A stretch of 64,000 nucleotides of DNA from Aeromicrobium sp. A1-2 (GTDB lineage: Bacteria; Actinomycetota; Actinomycetes; Propionibacteriales; Nocardioidaceae). The position numbers and the translations under genes were made by a program. Below, in pieces: positions 16,333-24,621 of this stretch. The number at the start of each line of letters is the position of its first letter. Position 1 is the first letter of the stretch. The notes below the pieces were generated by a model. That model did not search any database. It was not told the origin of the DNA and worked only from the letters and a program-made list of their open reading frames with translations. The stretch spans positions 2,356,001-2,420,000 of the forward strand of contig NZ_CP027482.1 in the NCBI RefSeq assembly GCF_003443875.1. The letters are read 5' to 3'.

Positions 16333-17289
16333 CTACTCCTCGTCTCCCCCGTCGTGCTCGCCCGTCTCGTCCACTGCGCGGTACGCATCGAGGTTCCCGA
16401 CGGCCCCTGCGTTGAAGGAGTAGCCGAGGAACCACCCGACGTGCTGCCACATCTCCCGCTCCTGTGCCAAGGTCTCCGGCATACGGAGCCCGAGGCCCTT
16501 CGCAAGCGGCAGTCGCCCTGTGTCCACCAACGCCCTGACGGCGCTCGACCACGCATCGGTGGCAACGACCGCAAGGCGATAGCAGGCAACAGCCACCGCA
16601 GCGCCGATGATGAAGGCCAGGATCAGGCTCGCCGCCTGGCGCTCGGGACTCAGGAGCGCGAGGAGTGCCGAGACAGAGGCAGCGCCCGAGACGTAGAGCA
16701 GGCACACGAAGAAGTCGACGCCCGCGCGCGCATCATCCACGTCCTTGACCACCGACTCGGAGGCTGTCGCCCGCAGCTGGTTCCACAAGAGCTGCGAACT
16801 GAGCTGGTAGCGGTCGTATGAGTAGTACTCGAACCTGCGGATCGCGTTGCCGAGTCGAGTCGGCGCGATCTGGTCCTCGTCGTCGGGATATCTGCGGAAC
16901 CGCTCGAGTGCGAGCGCTCCACGGAGGTCGAGCCGGCCTTGTGCGCCGCGCGCCTTCGTGACTTCTTCCTTGGCTGCGCGGCGAGCGAGCACGTGCTTCT
17001 CGGTCATCGATGCTGCTCGTCGTGGCGGCCACAACACGTATCCCTCCAGCACGCGGTACAGGGGCGTGGCCACGCTCGCCAACGTGAGCCCCAGGATCAC
17101 CGAGGCCGCCAGCAGGACGAGGGCCTGGTTGGACGCACTTGAGCTCGACACGGACGCGAAGATGTCGAGGTTCGTCAGGCTCGGGATCACCAGGAAACCG
17201 AACAGGCTCCACCCCAGTGAGCTCGGCAGGATCCAACCGAGCACGAGTGTCCAGGAACCACCCAGGACGCTCTTGGCGATCTCAGTCAC
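16333..17289 (-). CDS. Hypothetical four-helix membrane protein, 318 aa
   Basis: I do not recognise a family. The protein has hydrophobic segments near residues 12-35 (GWILPSSLGWSLFGFLVIPS), 54-75 (LVLLAASVILGLTLASVATPL), 193-215 (DFFVCLLYVSGAASVSALLA) and 220-245 (LILAFIIGAAVAVACYRLAV). A charged region of about 115 residues between helices two and three, rich in Arg/Glu, is presumably cytoplasmic. The end is acidic (GEHDGGDEE). The GTG at 17289 has a good GGAGGA site and overlaps the end of the upstream gene by 8 bp, so the two form a translationally coupled pair. Confidence 0.7.
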   Translation of the reverse strand: MTEIAKSVLGGSWTLVLGWILPSSLGWSLFGFLVIPSLTNLDIFASVSSSSASNQALVLLAASVILGLTLASVATPLYRVLEGYVLWPPRRAASMTEKHVLARRAAKEEVTKARGAQGRLDLRGALALERFRRYPDDEDQIAPTRLGNAIRRFEYYSYDRYQLSSQLLWNQLRATASESVVKDVDDARAGVDFFVCLLYVSGAASVSALLALLSPERQAASLILAFIIGAAVAVACYRLAVVATDAWSSAVRALVDTGRLPLAKGLGLRMPETLAQEREMWQHVGWFLGYSFNAGAVGNLDAYRAVDETGEHDGGDEE

Positions 17290-17674
17290 GCTCGTCCTCC
17301 GCGATCCACCAAGGGGGTAGCGGTTGGGGGTCCGGCCCCGGCGGAGGGCCGCCGAGGGCAACGGCGTAGTACTCCGCCACCTGCTCGACCGTCTGACGGA
17401 GGGACAGGTCTCGCAGGTGGTTGAGCGAGGGAGCCTGCTCGACCTGCGTGACTTCATATCCGAGCTCGACGATGCCTCCGGATCGCCACCGTCCGCGATC
17501 GACCGGAACTGCGACCTGACCTGTGACGATCGTGACGCTGACGATGTCGACTCCGCTCGTGTCTTCCCACAGCAGACCGTCGACCTCGCCGATGACGATG
17601 CCGGCAGCCGTCGCCGGTGTCTCCTCGACCGTGGACTCCGCGACCGGCGTCTCTGGATGCTTGTCTCCGCGCAT
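17282..17674 (-). CDS. Hypothetical protein, 130 aa, coupled to the membrane protein
   Basis: This 130-residue acidic protein begins MRGDKHPETPVAESTVEETP and contains a beta-rich middle (GIVIGEVDGLLWEDTSGVDI; VTIVTGQVAVPVDRG). It then has a helical stretch (LNHLRDLSLRQTVEQVAEYY) and a proline-rich end (GGPPPGPDPQPLPPWW). No family is recognised and no membrane segment is present. GAGGGGG lies ahead of the ATG at 17674. Its stop overlaps the start of the membrane protein, which implies a joint function, perhaps as a cytosolic partner. Confidence 0.65.
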   Translation of the reverse strand: MRGDKHPETPVAESTVEETPATAAGIVIGEVDGLLWEDTSGVDIVSVTIVTGQVAVPVDRGRWRSGGIVELGYEVTQVEQAPSLNHLRDLSLRQTVEQVAEYYAVALGGPPPGPDPQPLPPWWIAEDERD

Positions 17675-17787
17675 GGCGCCCCCTCAACCAGCTCCACCAA
17701 CCAGCATGCGCCGCAAGCTCGTGCGGCGCCATACCCGCGTACGAAAAAATCAGGAGCTCGGTGGCCGAACTCCGCTAGGTTCACGAT

Positions 17788-18597
17788 GTGCCCGTTGCCC
17801 GCCGTCCTCGCCCCCTGGTCGCGACGCTGACAACGGCGACGGTGTCGATCGGCCTGCTCGTGCTGGCCGTGCGCGTGGGCTGGCTCGGCGCCGACGTCGG
17901 CCGCGGGGGCAACTTCTGCGAGGCCGCTCGCGCCGGCTGGGTCAAGCAGCCGGCCAACGCACTCTCCAACCTGGGATTCGTCGTCGCCGGGCTCGCGGTC
18001 GCTTGGCGGGCTCGATTCCCCGAGCGTCTGGGCGACACGCTGCCGCGGTTTCCCGGGCTCACGACTGGCTATGCATGCCTCGTGGTGCTCCTCGGACCGG
18101 CGAGTGCCGCCATGCACGCGACCCAGTCATCGCTGGGCGGGTTGCTGGACATGACCTCGATGTACCTGGTCGCGAGCTTCGCCGCGGCATACGCCGTGAC
18201 CCGCTGGCGGCGTCGAGATTCGACGTTCTTCTGGCAGGTGTTCGTGCTGCTCGTCGCCGCATGCGAGCTGACCGGCCTCTCGGACCGGCAGATTCCGGTG
18301 GTGCACTCCACCGGCAATGCCGCCTTCGGCCTCCTGCTCGTGGCCGCTGTGGTCGTGGAGACAATGCTGTGGCGACGTGGTCGCGCGCGCGTGGATCTGA
18401 GGTACGGCGCCGCCGCGCTGACGTCGATGCTCGTCGCTTTCGCGATCTGGACCCTGTCCCAGCACGGCTGGTGCGACCCGGACTCACTGCTCCAGGGCCA
18501 CGCCGCCTGGCATCTGCTGGACGCCGTCGCGGCCTACCTGTTGTTCCGCCTCTACGCGAGCGAACGAATCACCGCTGGTCGACGCATCGACGCGTGA
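17788..18597 (+). CDS. Ceramidase-family (CREST superfamily) membrane hydrolase
   Basis: This 269-residue protein has seven predicted helices and the alkaline-ceramidase pattern. NFCEAARAGWVKQPANALSN (acidic and Asn region), SAAMHATQSSLGGLLDMTSM (His and Asp) and GHAAWHLLDAVAAYLLFRLY (two His) together give the three His, Ser and Asp of the zinc site in CREST hydrolases. Eukaryotic members cleave ceramide; bacterial members act on unknown amide lipids. The GTG start is 7 nt after a TAGGTT-like hexamer with no ribosome binding site, so it may be leaderless. Confidence 0.85.
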   Translation: MPVARRPRPLVATLTTATVSIGLLVLAVRVGWLGADVGRGGNFCEAARAGWVKQPANALSNLGFVVAGLAVAWRARFPERLGDTLPRFPGLTTGYACLVVLLGPASAAMHATQSSLGGLLDMTSMYLVASFAAAYAVTRWRRRDSTFFWQVFVLLVAACELTGLSDRQIPVVHSTGNAAFGLLLVAAVVVETMLWRRGRARVDLRYGAAALTSMLVAFAIWTLSQHGWCDPDSLLQGHAAWHLLDAVAAYLLFRLYASERITAGRRIDA

Positions 18598-18641
18598 TCC
18601 GCGCGAGGTGCCGCTCGTCGCCAGAGCTGGCGGCCCCGCGG

Positions 18642-19364
18642 CTACCGCTCACCGCGGGGCGCGAACATCTCGTCAGGCTCCGCGCTCGATGGTGTCGCCC
18701 CGGTGGGGAAGTTGTCTCCGTAGTAGTGGCGCAGCATGGCGAGCAACCACTCGAACGGCAGGTCGACGAAGGCCCCCCGGTCGTGGACGTACTCCATGTG
18801 GCGCCCGCCATGGGCGTCGTGCTCGTGGAGAAGCGCGTCGGACGTGCCGTCGAAGTCGAGGGGAGCGACACCGAACCGCTCGCACAGCTCGACGTTGAAG
18901 GTCGGGGTCACCTTGAACCAGCGGTCGTTGAGGTAGAGCTCGGTGAAGCCGTGGCAGACGAACAGGTCGGTTCCCATCTGCTCGCGCAGCTTGTCGCTCT
19001 GGAGGTGATTGCGGACATCGGCGAACCCGACCCGGGAGGGGATGCCCACAGCCCGAGCCGCGGCAGCGAGCAGCACCGCCTTGGGAACGCAGAAAGCCGC
19101 GTCCACGCCCAGGATGCTGGACGCGCGGTAGTCAGCACGGTCGCCCGACACCGAGTAGGGGTCGTAGCGGATGCCGTCGCGGACCGCGCGGTACAGAAGG
19201 CCGGCTCGCTCCACGTCGCTGCTGGCCCCGGCGGTGGTTCGCCGAGCGAACTCGATCACCGCGGCGTCATCGGAATCGATGAACTCGGTCGGCTGCAGGT
19301 AGGCGTCCAGGCTCTCCGGCTGGAGCCCGATGGGCGGTGACGGCTCAGTGGCGTGCGGATCCAT
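18642..19364 (-). CDS. Transglutaminase-like cysteine protease-fold protein
   Basis: This 240-residue protein has a transglutaminase core: DAAFCVPKAVLLAAAARAVG with catalytic Cys, FVCHGFTELYLNDRW with catalytic His, and KVTPTFNVEL, where the usual catalytic Asp (DPTWN) is replaced by Thr-Pro-Thr-Phe-Asn. Bacterial members are amidases, proteases or cross-linkers, often acting on peptides. The third catalytic residue is therefore unusual or supplied elsewhere. No signal peptide is seen. It converges with the ceramidase gene. Confidence 0.85.
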   Translation of the reverse strand: MDPHATEPSPPIGLQPESLDAYLQPTEFIDSDDAAVIEFARRTTAGASSDVERAGLLYRAVRDGIRYDPYSVSGDRADYRASSILGVDAAFCVPKAVLLAAAARAVGIPSRVGFADVRNHLQSDKLREQMGTDLFVCHGFTELYLNDRWFKVTPTFNVELCERFGVAPLDFDGTSDALLHEHDAHGGRHMEYVHDRGAFVDLPFEWLLAMLRHYYGDNFPTGATPSSAEPDEMFAPRGER

Positions 19365-19725
19365 ACGCCGATCCTAGGTCGACTCTGACCACTGGCTCCG
19401 AGGGGCTATCCATCGCAGAAGCGGTCGAAGGCGGCTCAGGCCCGCCTTGCTCAGCGGTTGAAGCCGAACTCGACCACGTTCCGTCGCCAAACGACCTCAG
19501 CCTTCAGCAGAGAGACCAGGCTATTGCCGCTTAGCCAAAACAGCTTCGACCGCCTTCAACAGGAACAAACTGTGAGTGGGCTCGTACGCGTGGGCCTCGG
19601 CAGTCCCCTGAAAGCAAATCGGCCATCGTCGAGTTGGCCGAGTTGCTGTCTCCACCGCCGCGGATAGGCGTGGACTCGCAAGCCTCTCGAGCAGGAGGCG
19701 CCCATGATTGCGCGCGGTGTCTGGC
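19365..19725. other. 361-bp region without intact gene; contains a short remnant
   Basis: No intact gene is visible. On the minus strand, 19451-19495 encodes VVWRRNVVEFGFNR followed by a stop. It resembles both the tail of YchF (GDVVEFRFNV) and the RNVVERxFNRLK motif of IS5-type transposases, so it may be a fragment of either. The DNA at 19457-19486 is strikingly similar to the 3' end of ychF at 24629-24658. The base composition is less GC-rich than its surroundings. Confidence 0.5.
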
Positions 19726-20112
19726 TCAGAACATGCCGTTGCCGTTCGCGGAATCGTCGCCGATGACTTGAAGAACATCCCAGTGTTCGACGATCTTGCC
19801 GTTCTCGTCGAGGCGGAAGATATCCATACCGGCATACTCTTCGTCCGGCCAAATCTGGTGGCAATGCAACACCACGAAGGAGCCGTCGCTGACCACGCGC
19901 TTGAACTCGACCCGTTTTCCGGGGTACTCGGCAGCCATTCGCTCGAAATAGTCGATGAAGGCTTGCTTTCCGTCTCCGACATGTGGATTGTGCTGCCGAT
20001 ACTCATCGCCCGCGTAGAGCTCGATCGCTTCACGCGGTCGGTTTTGGTTGAACATCAAGTCGTAGAAGGCGGCAACGTCTGTCGCGTGGCGCTCGTTCGT
20101 CTCGGTTGTCAT
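19726..20112 (-). CDS. NTF2-like/SnoaL-like family protein
   Basis: This 128-residue small alpha+beta-barrel protein has the pattern [20 protein letters not shown], then [40 protein letters not shown] and [11 protein letters not shown]. This matches predicted SnoaL-like aldol-condensation-type enzymes (COG4922). The His/Asp pair ([15 protein letters not shown]) lies at the usual pocket positions. Substrate is unknown. It diverges from a quinone oxidoreductase gene 75 bp away; this pairing is common, so the two may process the same compound. GC content is lower than in neighbours, consistent with transfer. Confidence 0.85.
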   Translation of the reverse strand: MTTETNERHATDVAAFYDLMFNQNRPREAIELYAGDEYRQHNPHVGDGKQAFIDYFERMAAEYPGKRVEFKRVVSDGSFVVLHCHQIWPDEEYAGMDIFRLDENGKIVEHWDVLQVIGDDSANGNGMF

Positions 20113-20187
20113 GCCAACGGGAACAAACGGTGTCAGTTCCCTGTTCCCGAAAGCAACCCGAGAATCGCGACGTACAAAGGAAGACCG

Positions 20188-21138
20188 ATGACGACAACAA
20201 TGCTGGCCATGACGACAGACGATGGTGACGGCTTCGAGCTTTCCACCGTGAATCGCCCGGTACCGAGCGGAACCGAGGTGATGATCGAGGTCGAGGCAGT
20301 CGGTGTGAACCCGGCGGACTGGAAGGTTCGCAGCGCCCCCAAGGCTCCAGCTGGTCCCGGGCCGGGCGCCGGCGTGATCATGGGCTGGGACGTCGCCGGG
20401 ACAGTCGTCGAGGTGGGGCCAGGAGTGACGCGCTTCTCCGTTGGCGACCGCGTGTTCGGAATGCCGCGCTTTCAGGACTTCGCGCACTCCTACGCCGAGT
20501 TCATGGTGGCCAGGGCGCGTGAGCTCGCCCTCATCCCCTACGGAGTTTCATTCGTCGATGCGGGAGCGGCGCCACTCGCCGGGCTGACTGCTTGGCAGAC
20601 CCTCGTTGACGTTCTTCAGGTAGGCACCGGCGATCGAGTGCTCATCCACGCGGGTGCTGGCGGAGTGGGTCACCTCGCCGTCCAGATCGCGAAGGCCCGT
20701 GGGGCCGAGGTGTGGACAACCGCATCGGCCCGGAACCACGATGCGCTGCGCGATCTCGGCGCTGACCACGTCATCGACTATCGCAACGAGAGGTTCGAAG
20801 ACCAGGCTCAGGACATGGATGCCGTCCTCGATCTTGTGGGCGACGGCGAAACGGCGGCTCGATCCGTCGCGACGCTGCGGCGCGGGGGCCGACTTGCCTC
20901 GATCTCGCCCGCGATTCCGACAGCCGGGGAGCAGCGAGAAGCGGGGATCAGCGCCCACTTCTTGCTCGTCGAACCCGACTATGCCGGTCTCGAGTCAATC
21001 GCTGCCTTGCTGGCGACAGGAGAACTACGAGTGGTCATCGCCGAGCAGCTCCCGCTCAACGAGCTGAGTAGCCTCTACGAAATCGGCAATCGAGGTGGCA
21101 CCATGGGCAAGCTCGTCGCGACGAAAATCGTCCCCTAG
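20188..21138 (+). CDS. NADP-dependent quinone oxidoreductase (MDR superfamily)
   Basis: This 316-residue zinc-free medium-chain reductase has [19 protein letters not shown] and [20 protein letters not shown] in the GroES domain. The NADP loop is [19 protein letters not shown], followed by [13 protein letters not shown] and [15 protein letters not shown]. It is related to zeta-crystallin-type and enoyl reductases that use NADPH. AAAGGAAGA sets the ATG. It is divergent from the NTF2-like gene. Codon use is less GC-biased than in flanking genes. Confidence 0.9.
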   Translation: MTTTMLAMTTDDGDGFELSTVNRPVPSGTEVMIEVEAVGVNPADWKVRSAPKAPAGPGPGAGVIMGWDVAGTVVEVGPGVTRFSVGDRVFGMPRFQDFAHSYAEFMVARARELALIPYGVSFVDAGAAPLAGLTAWQTLVDVLQVGTGDRVLIHAGAGGVGHLAVQIAKARGAEVWTTASARNHDALRDLGADHVIDYRNERFEDQAQDMDAVLDLVGDGETAARSVATLRRGGRLASISPAIPTAGEQREAGISAHFLLVEPDYAGLESIAALLATGELRVVIAEQLPLNELSSLYEIGNRGGTMGKLVATKIVP

Positions 21139-21359
21139 CAGCACTCACAGCGTGACGTGGGCCCCACCGTCACCTTCTCGACGGGCCTTGCGTCAGTTTT
21201 GGAAGCTCGGGACGCGGGGCCGCGTCGCCAGCGACAAGCATCGTGAGACCTTCCCAGCCAGACATTAAATCGGAACTCCACGAGGTTCCGCGGCTACTCC
21301 ATCTCTGGACCGACATCAATGGGGATGATGAACTGAGCAGATGAAGATCGAACGAGTCG

Positions 21360-21560
21360 GTCAACCCTGACGTTTCAATCTTCGTCGACGACATCGAGGC
21401 CGCCCACGACGCGGCGGTGGCATCGGGCGTCGAGATTGTGCACCCACTGACAACAGAAGAGTGGGGCGTGCGCCGCTTCTTCTACCGCGACTCGTCCGGG
21501 CGCGTGATCAGCATCGGCACTCACACCTGGATTGGCTGCAAACCGCCGACTCCTCCATGA
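21360..21560 (+). pseudogene. C-terminal remnant of a VOC/glyoxalase-family protein
   Basis: A 66-residue frame reads VNPDVSIFVDDIEAAHDAAV, then SGVEIVHPLTTEEWGVRRFF and YRDSSGRVISIGTHTW before the stop. This is the second half of a vicinal-oxygen-chelate domain (V.D.E.AH..A...G; RRFF..D..G..I.I..H). There is a stop in frame 15 bp upstream and no N-terminal half, so the gene is broken. The rest of 21139-21697 has no intact gene; at 21264-21290 it holds another short ychF-3'-end-like segment. Confidence 0.7.
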
Positions 21561-21697
21561 GGTCGTGGTCGCGCACACAGCACTGATGGCGTCGGTGTCC
21601 ATGCAGCGGCGCGCAACCGCGCCTCCGTCTTGAGACATAGCCAATTCACGTCTGTAGCCAGACGCGGCCCCCCGCGATCTCGCGGCACCGTTGTGGC

Positions 21698-22560
21698 ATG
21701 AACTCAACTAGTAATCTCAAGCGCGAAGTGGCCGCGTACGTAGGTGTCACGTTCTCGTTGGCCACCGCAGTCGTCGTCGCATTCCCTCACGCAAACATCA
21801 ACTTGCTGCTCACCGTCCTGGTGCCGACCGTGACGGTCGCGATCCTGACATTGACCATCACCCACGAGGAGGCGGACGTGGAGAGGTCTGGCGAGGGTTC
21901 GGGCTCGGCCGCGCCGGGTTGAGGACCTGGCCGATGGCGGTCGCGATTCCGTTCGTGCTGTGCGCTGCGGCGTACGGGACAGCGGTCGCGTTCGGAGTGG
22001 GCCGCCTGACGGTACGCCCGGGGGACGCAAATCTGGAATGGGCGATCAATCTCGCCATCAGTGCGGTCCTCGGGACGATCATCATCCTGGGTGAGGAGAT
22101 CGGCTGGCGCGGCTACCTTTTGCCACGGATGCAGGCGCTCACCGGCACCCAGCGCCAAGCGGCGCTGGCCACCGGGTTCGTCCACGGCTGCTTCCATCTG
22201 CCGTTGATCCTGCTCGCGACGACCTACGACACCGGGGTCCCACGCTGGCTGGCCGCACCAGTGGTGGTCGCCCTGATCACGGCCGGCGGGGTCTTCTATG
22301 CCTGGATCTGGGACCGATCGAAGTCTGTCTGGCCGGTGGCGATCGCGCACAACACGGTCAACACGGCCTTCGACCTGGGTGCCGCCGGTGTCGTGTCGGG
22401 CGGATCCATGAACATCGCATACGTCGCCGGGGAGACCGGGGCCGCAACGTTAGCTGTGGTCGTCGTGACCGCCGTCCTGCTCTGGCGCTACGCCCGGGTG
22501 TGGCGCACGCCAGGGCAGGACTGTGGAGCGGCGCAGCCGGCGCCGATCGCGGCGGCGTAG
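21698..22560 (+). pseudogene. CPBP-family intramembrane metalloprotease (CAAX protease-like), single frameshift
   Basis: Two frames together encode one protein. The first (21698-21922) supplies MNSTSNLKREVAAYVGVTFS and two N-terminal helices. The second, in the -1 frame, runs through EVWRGFGLGRAGLRTWPMAV from about 21875 to the stop at 22560. Abi/CPBP active-site motifs are intact in the second part: EEIGWRGYLLPRM (EExxxR), FVHGCFHLP (FxxxH) and HNTVNT. Start to stop is 863 bp, one base short of 288 codons, so a single-base loss around 21865-21880, or a read error, explains it. The family cleaves peptides in the membrane, for example in bacteriocin maturation. Confidence 0.8.
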
Positions 22561-22569
22561 TCTCTGGCC

Positions 22570-23742
22570 ATGATTGCGCAGACGGCGCCCTCGGCGGCGC
22601 GCCGCAACGGGTGGACTGTTGCCGCGCAGCGCCTCGGCCCCTACCTCGATCCTGCGATCGGACTCACGGCAGCCGTGCTTGCGGTCGTCGCGTTGCTGGG
22701 AGCGGATCCGAGCACGATCGACCCGCGACTGCGGGACCCGGATGCTGTCGCCGTCATCGCGACCCTCGCGGCCGCCGGCTCGTTGGCCTGGCGCAGGCGC
22801 CGTCCGTTGACGTCCTTCGCGGTGATGGTGGCCGGCTGCCTGGTCGTGACTCTCGCTGACCACTACATCGGGCTCCTTTCGGTTCTGTTCCTGCTCAGCC
22901 TGTACTCGTTGGCCGCTCACGGCCGGCGCAGACGAGGGCTGGCCGGGTTCGGGATCGCCGTGGCCTGCTTCGTGGGCCTCGCGCTGCTCGACGTACCTGA
23001 CCTCGGCACCTCGGTCCTGCTTCAGTCGCTGGCCCTGCTCGTGGCCGCGTGGGCGCTGGGAGATGCCGTTCGCTCGCGGCGCGAGCAGCAGCGCGTCCAG
23101 CAGCGAGAGCAGGTCGAGGCTGCGGTGACCGACGAGAGGCTCCACATTGCACGGGAGCTGCACGACGTGGTCGCGCACAGCATGTCGCTGATCGCAGTAC
23201 AGGCCGGTGTGGGTGCGTATGTGATCCGCTCCGACGTCGCTGCGGCCGAACGAAGCCTGGAGGTCATCGCCGACACCAGCCGTCGGGCGCTGGAGCAGAC
23301 CCGGGCGATGCTCGGGATGCTGCGCGAGGCGCCCGAAGGGGCCACCCGGCCCCCTGCCCAAGGACTGCACGAAATCTCAGCGCTTGTGGAGGACATGCGA
23401 GCCGCAGGGCTCACGGTCCAGCTGACTGGCCCGAGCGCGATGCCCGATCTCGATGCCGCGGCGTCGTTGGCGGCGTACCGCATCGTCCAGGAGTCGCTGA
23501 CCAACATCATCAAGCACTCGGCATCGGCCACGGCGACCGTCACGCTCAACGCATCCCCGACCGGGCTCAGCATCCAGGTCGTCGATCCCGGTCCGACGCG
23601 ACCAGAACAGGGCTTGGGTCCTGGCCACGGACTGCTCGGACTTCGAGAGCGGGTCCGCCTGCTCGCCGGAACGCTCGACGTCGGCCCCCACGATGCCGGG
23701 TTTCGCGTCCTCGCAGTTCTGCCCCTCGGAGCTAGACGATGA
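22570..23742 (+). CDS. Sensor histidine kinase (HisKA_3, NarL/DesK-type)
   Basis: This 390-residue kinase has about six N-terminal membrane helices (residues 28-165), a short coiled segment rich in Gln/Arg/Glu, the dimerisation motif ERLHIARELHDVVAHSMS with phospho-acceptor His198, and a HATPase domain (AAYRIVQESLTNIIKHS; GPGHGLLGLRERV). The sensing input is presumably within the membrane part. TAGTCT ends 6 nt before the ATG and there is no ribosome binding site, so the mRNA is probably leaderless. It overlaps the response regulator gene by 4 bp. Confidence 0.93.
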   Translation: MIAQTAPSAARRNGWTVAAQRLGPYLDPAIGLTAAVLAVVALLGADPSTIDPRLRDPDAVAVIATLAAAGSLAWRRRRPLTSFAVMVAGCLVVTLADHYIGLLSVLFLLSLYSLAAHGRRRRGLAGFGIAVACFVGLALLDVPDLGTSVLLQSLALLVAAWALGDAVRSRREQQRVQQREQVEAAVTDERLHIARELHDVVAHSMSLIAVQAGVGAYVIRSDVAAAERSLEVIADTSRRALEQTRAMLGMLREAPEGATRPPAQGLHEISALVEDMRAAGLTVQLTGPSAMPDLDAAASLAAYRIVQESLTNIIKHSASATATVTLNASPTGLSIQVVDPGPTRPEQGLGPGHGLLGLRERVRLLAGTLDVGPHDAGFRVLAVLPLGARR

Positions 23743-24395
23743 TCCGTGTCGCAGTCGTGGATGACCAGGACCTGGTCCGGGCCGGGTTCATTCTCCTGCT
23801 CGGATCGGCCCCCGGCATCGAGGTCGTCGGCGAGGCCAACGACGGCATCGAAGCAATCAGCATCTGTCGACGCACAACGCCCGACGTGGTCGTCATGGAC
23901 GTCCGGATGCCGCACCTCGACGGACTGTCCGCAACCCGGACCATCTTGGCTGACCCCTCGTGTGCGGACACCCGAATCATCGTCCTCACCACCTTCGACG
24001 AGGACGAGCTGGTTATGGAGGCACTGCGATCAGGCGCGAGCGGCTTCCTACTCAAGGACACCCGGCCGGCACAGCTACTCGATGCCATCGAAGTGGTCGC
24101 GGCCGGCGAGGCGCTGCTCCACCCCCGCGTCACCAGGCGACTCATCGAACAGCTCGTGGCACACCCAGAACCACGACTCATCCCAGACGACCGCCTCACC
24201 GATCGCGAACGAGACGTCCTGCTAGCCGTAGCCCGCGGTCTCTCCAATCAAGAGATCGCCGCCGAGCTATACCTCGGCTACGGCACCGTAAAGACCCACG
24301 TCAGCACCCTGCTGACCAAGCTCAGTTACCGAGACCGCGCACAACTGGTGATGTACGCCTACGAAGCCGGCTACACCTCGCCCGGCGACTCCTAA
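23739..24395 (+). CDS. LuxR/NarL-family response regulator
   Basis: This 218-residue regulator has a receiver domain (VAVVDDQDLVRAG; PDVVVMDVRMPHLDG with phospho-Asp54; LTTFDEDE; LLKDTRPAQLL). A C-terminal LuxR helix-turn-helix follows: LTDRERDVLLAVARGLSNQE, then IAAELYLGYGTVKTHVSTLL. It is the partner of the kinase just upstream, translated through an ATGA overlap. Targets are not evident; the adjacent frameshifted CPBP gene is a candidate by position. The next 226 bp up to ychF hold nothing recognisable. Confidence 0.95.
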   Translation: MIRVAVVDDQDLVRAGFILLLGSAPGIEVVGEANDGIEAISICRRTTPDVVVMDVRMPHLDGLSATRTILADPSCADTRIIVLTTFDEDELVMEALRSGASGFLLKDTRPAQLLDAIEVVAAGEALLHPRVTRRLIEQLVAHPEPRLIPDDRLTDRERDVLLAVARGLSNQEIAAELYLGYGTVKTHVSTLLTKLSYRDRAQLVMYAYEAGYTSPGDS

Positions 24396-24621
24396 CCGTT
24401 CAAACTGACGATCCCAGTTCAATCAGGTACGCGAGGCGGCATGAATCGGTGCCACGTCGACCTGCCCCATTTCATCGCCAAAGCAGTGTCGCCGAGCACG
24501 CTTCCGACGGCCCGAGACATCCCCCGAGCACCTCAGAAATACCTTCGATGAACCCGCGCGGCACAATTTCTTGCGGGGTGTGCGCGACTACACCCCAGCT
24601 CACCTACGCAAGCAGACCTTC

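Noticed and set aside
17290-18117. Minus-strand extension of the unknown membrane protein to about 594 residues
   Set aside because: It overlaps both the 130-aa gene and the ceramidase gene; the GTG at 17289 has a proper ribosome binding site.
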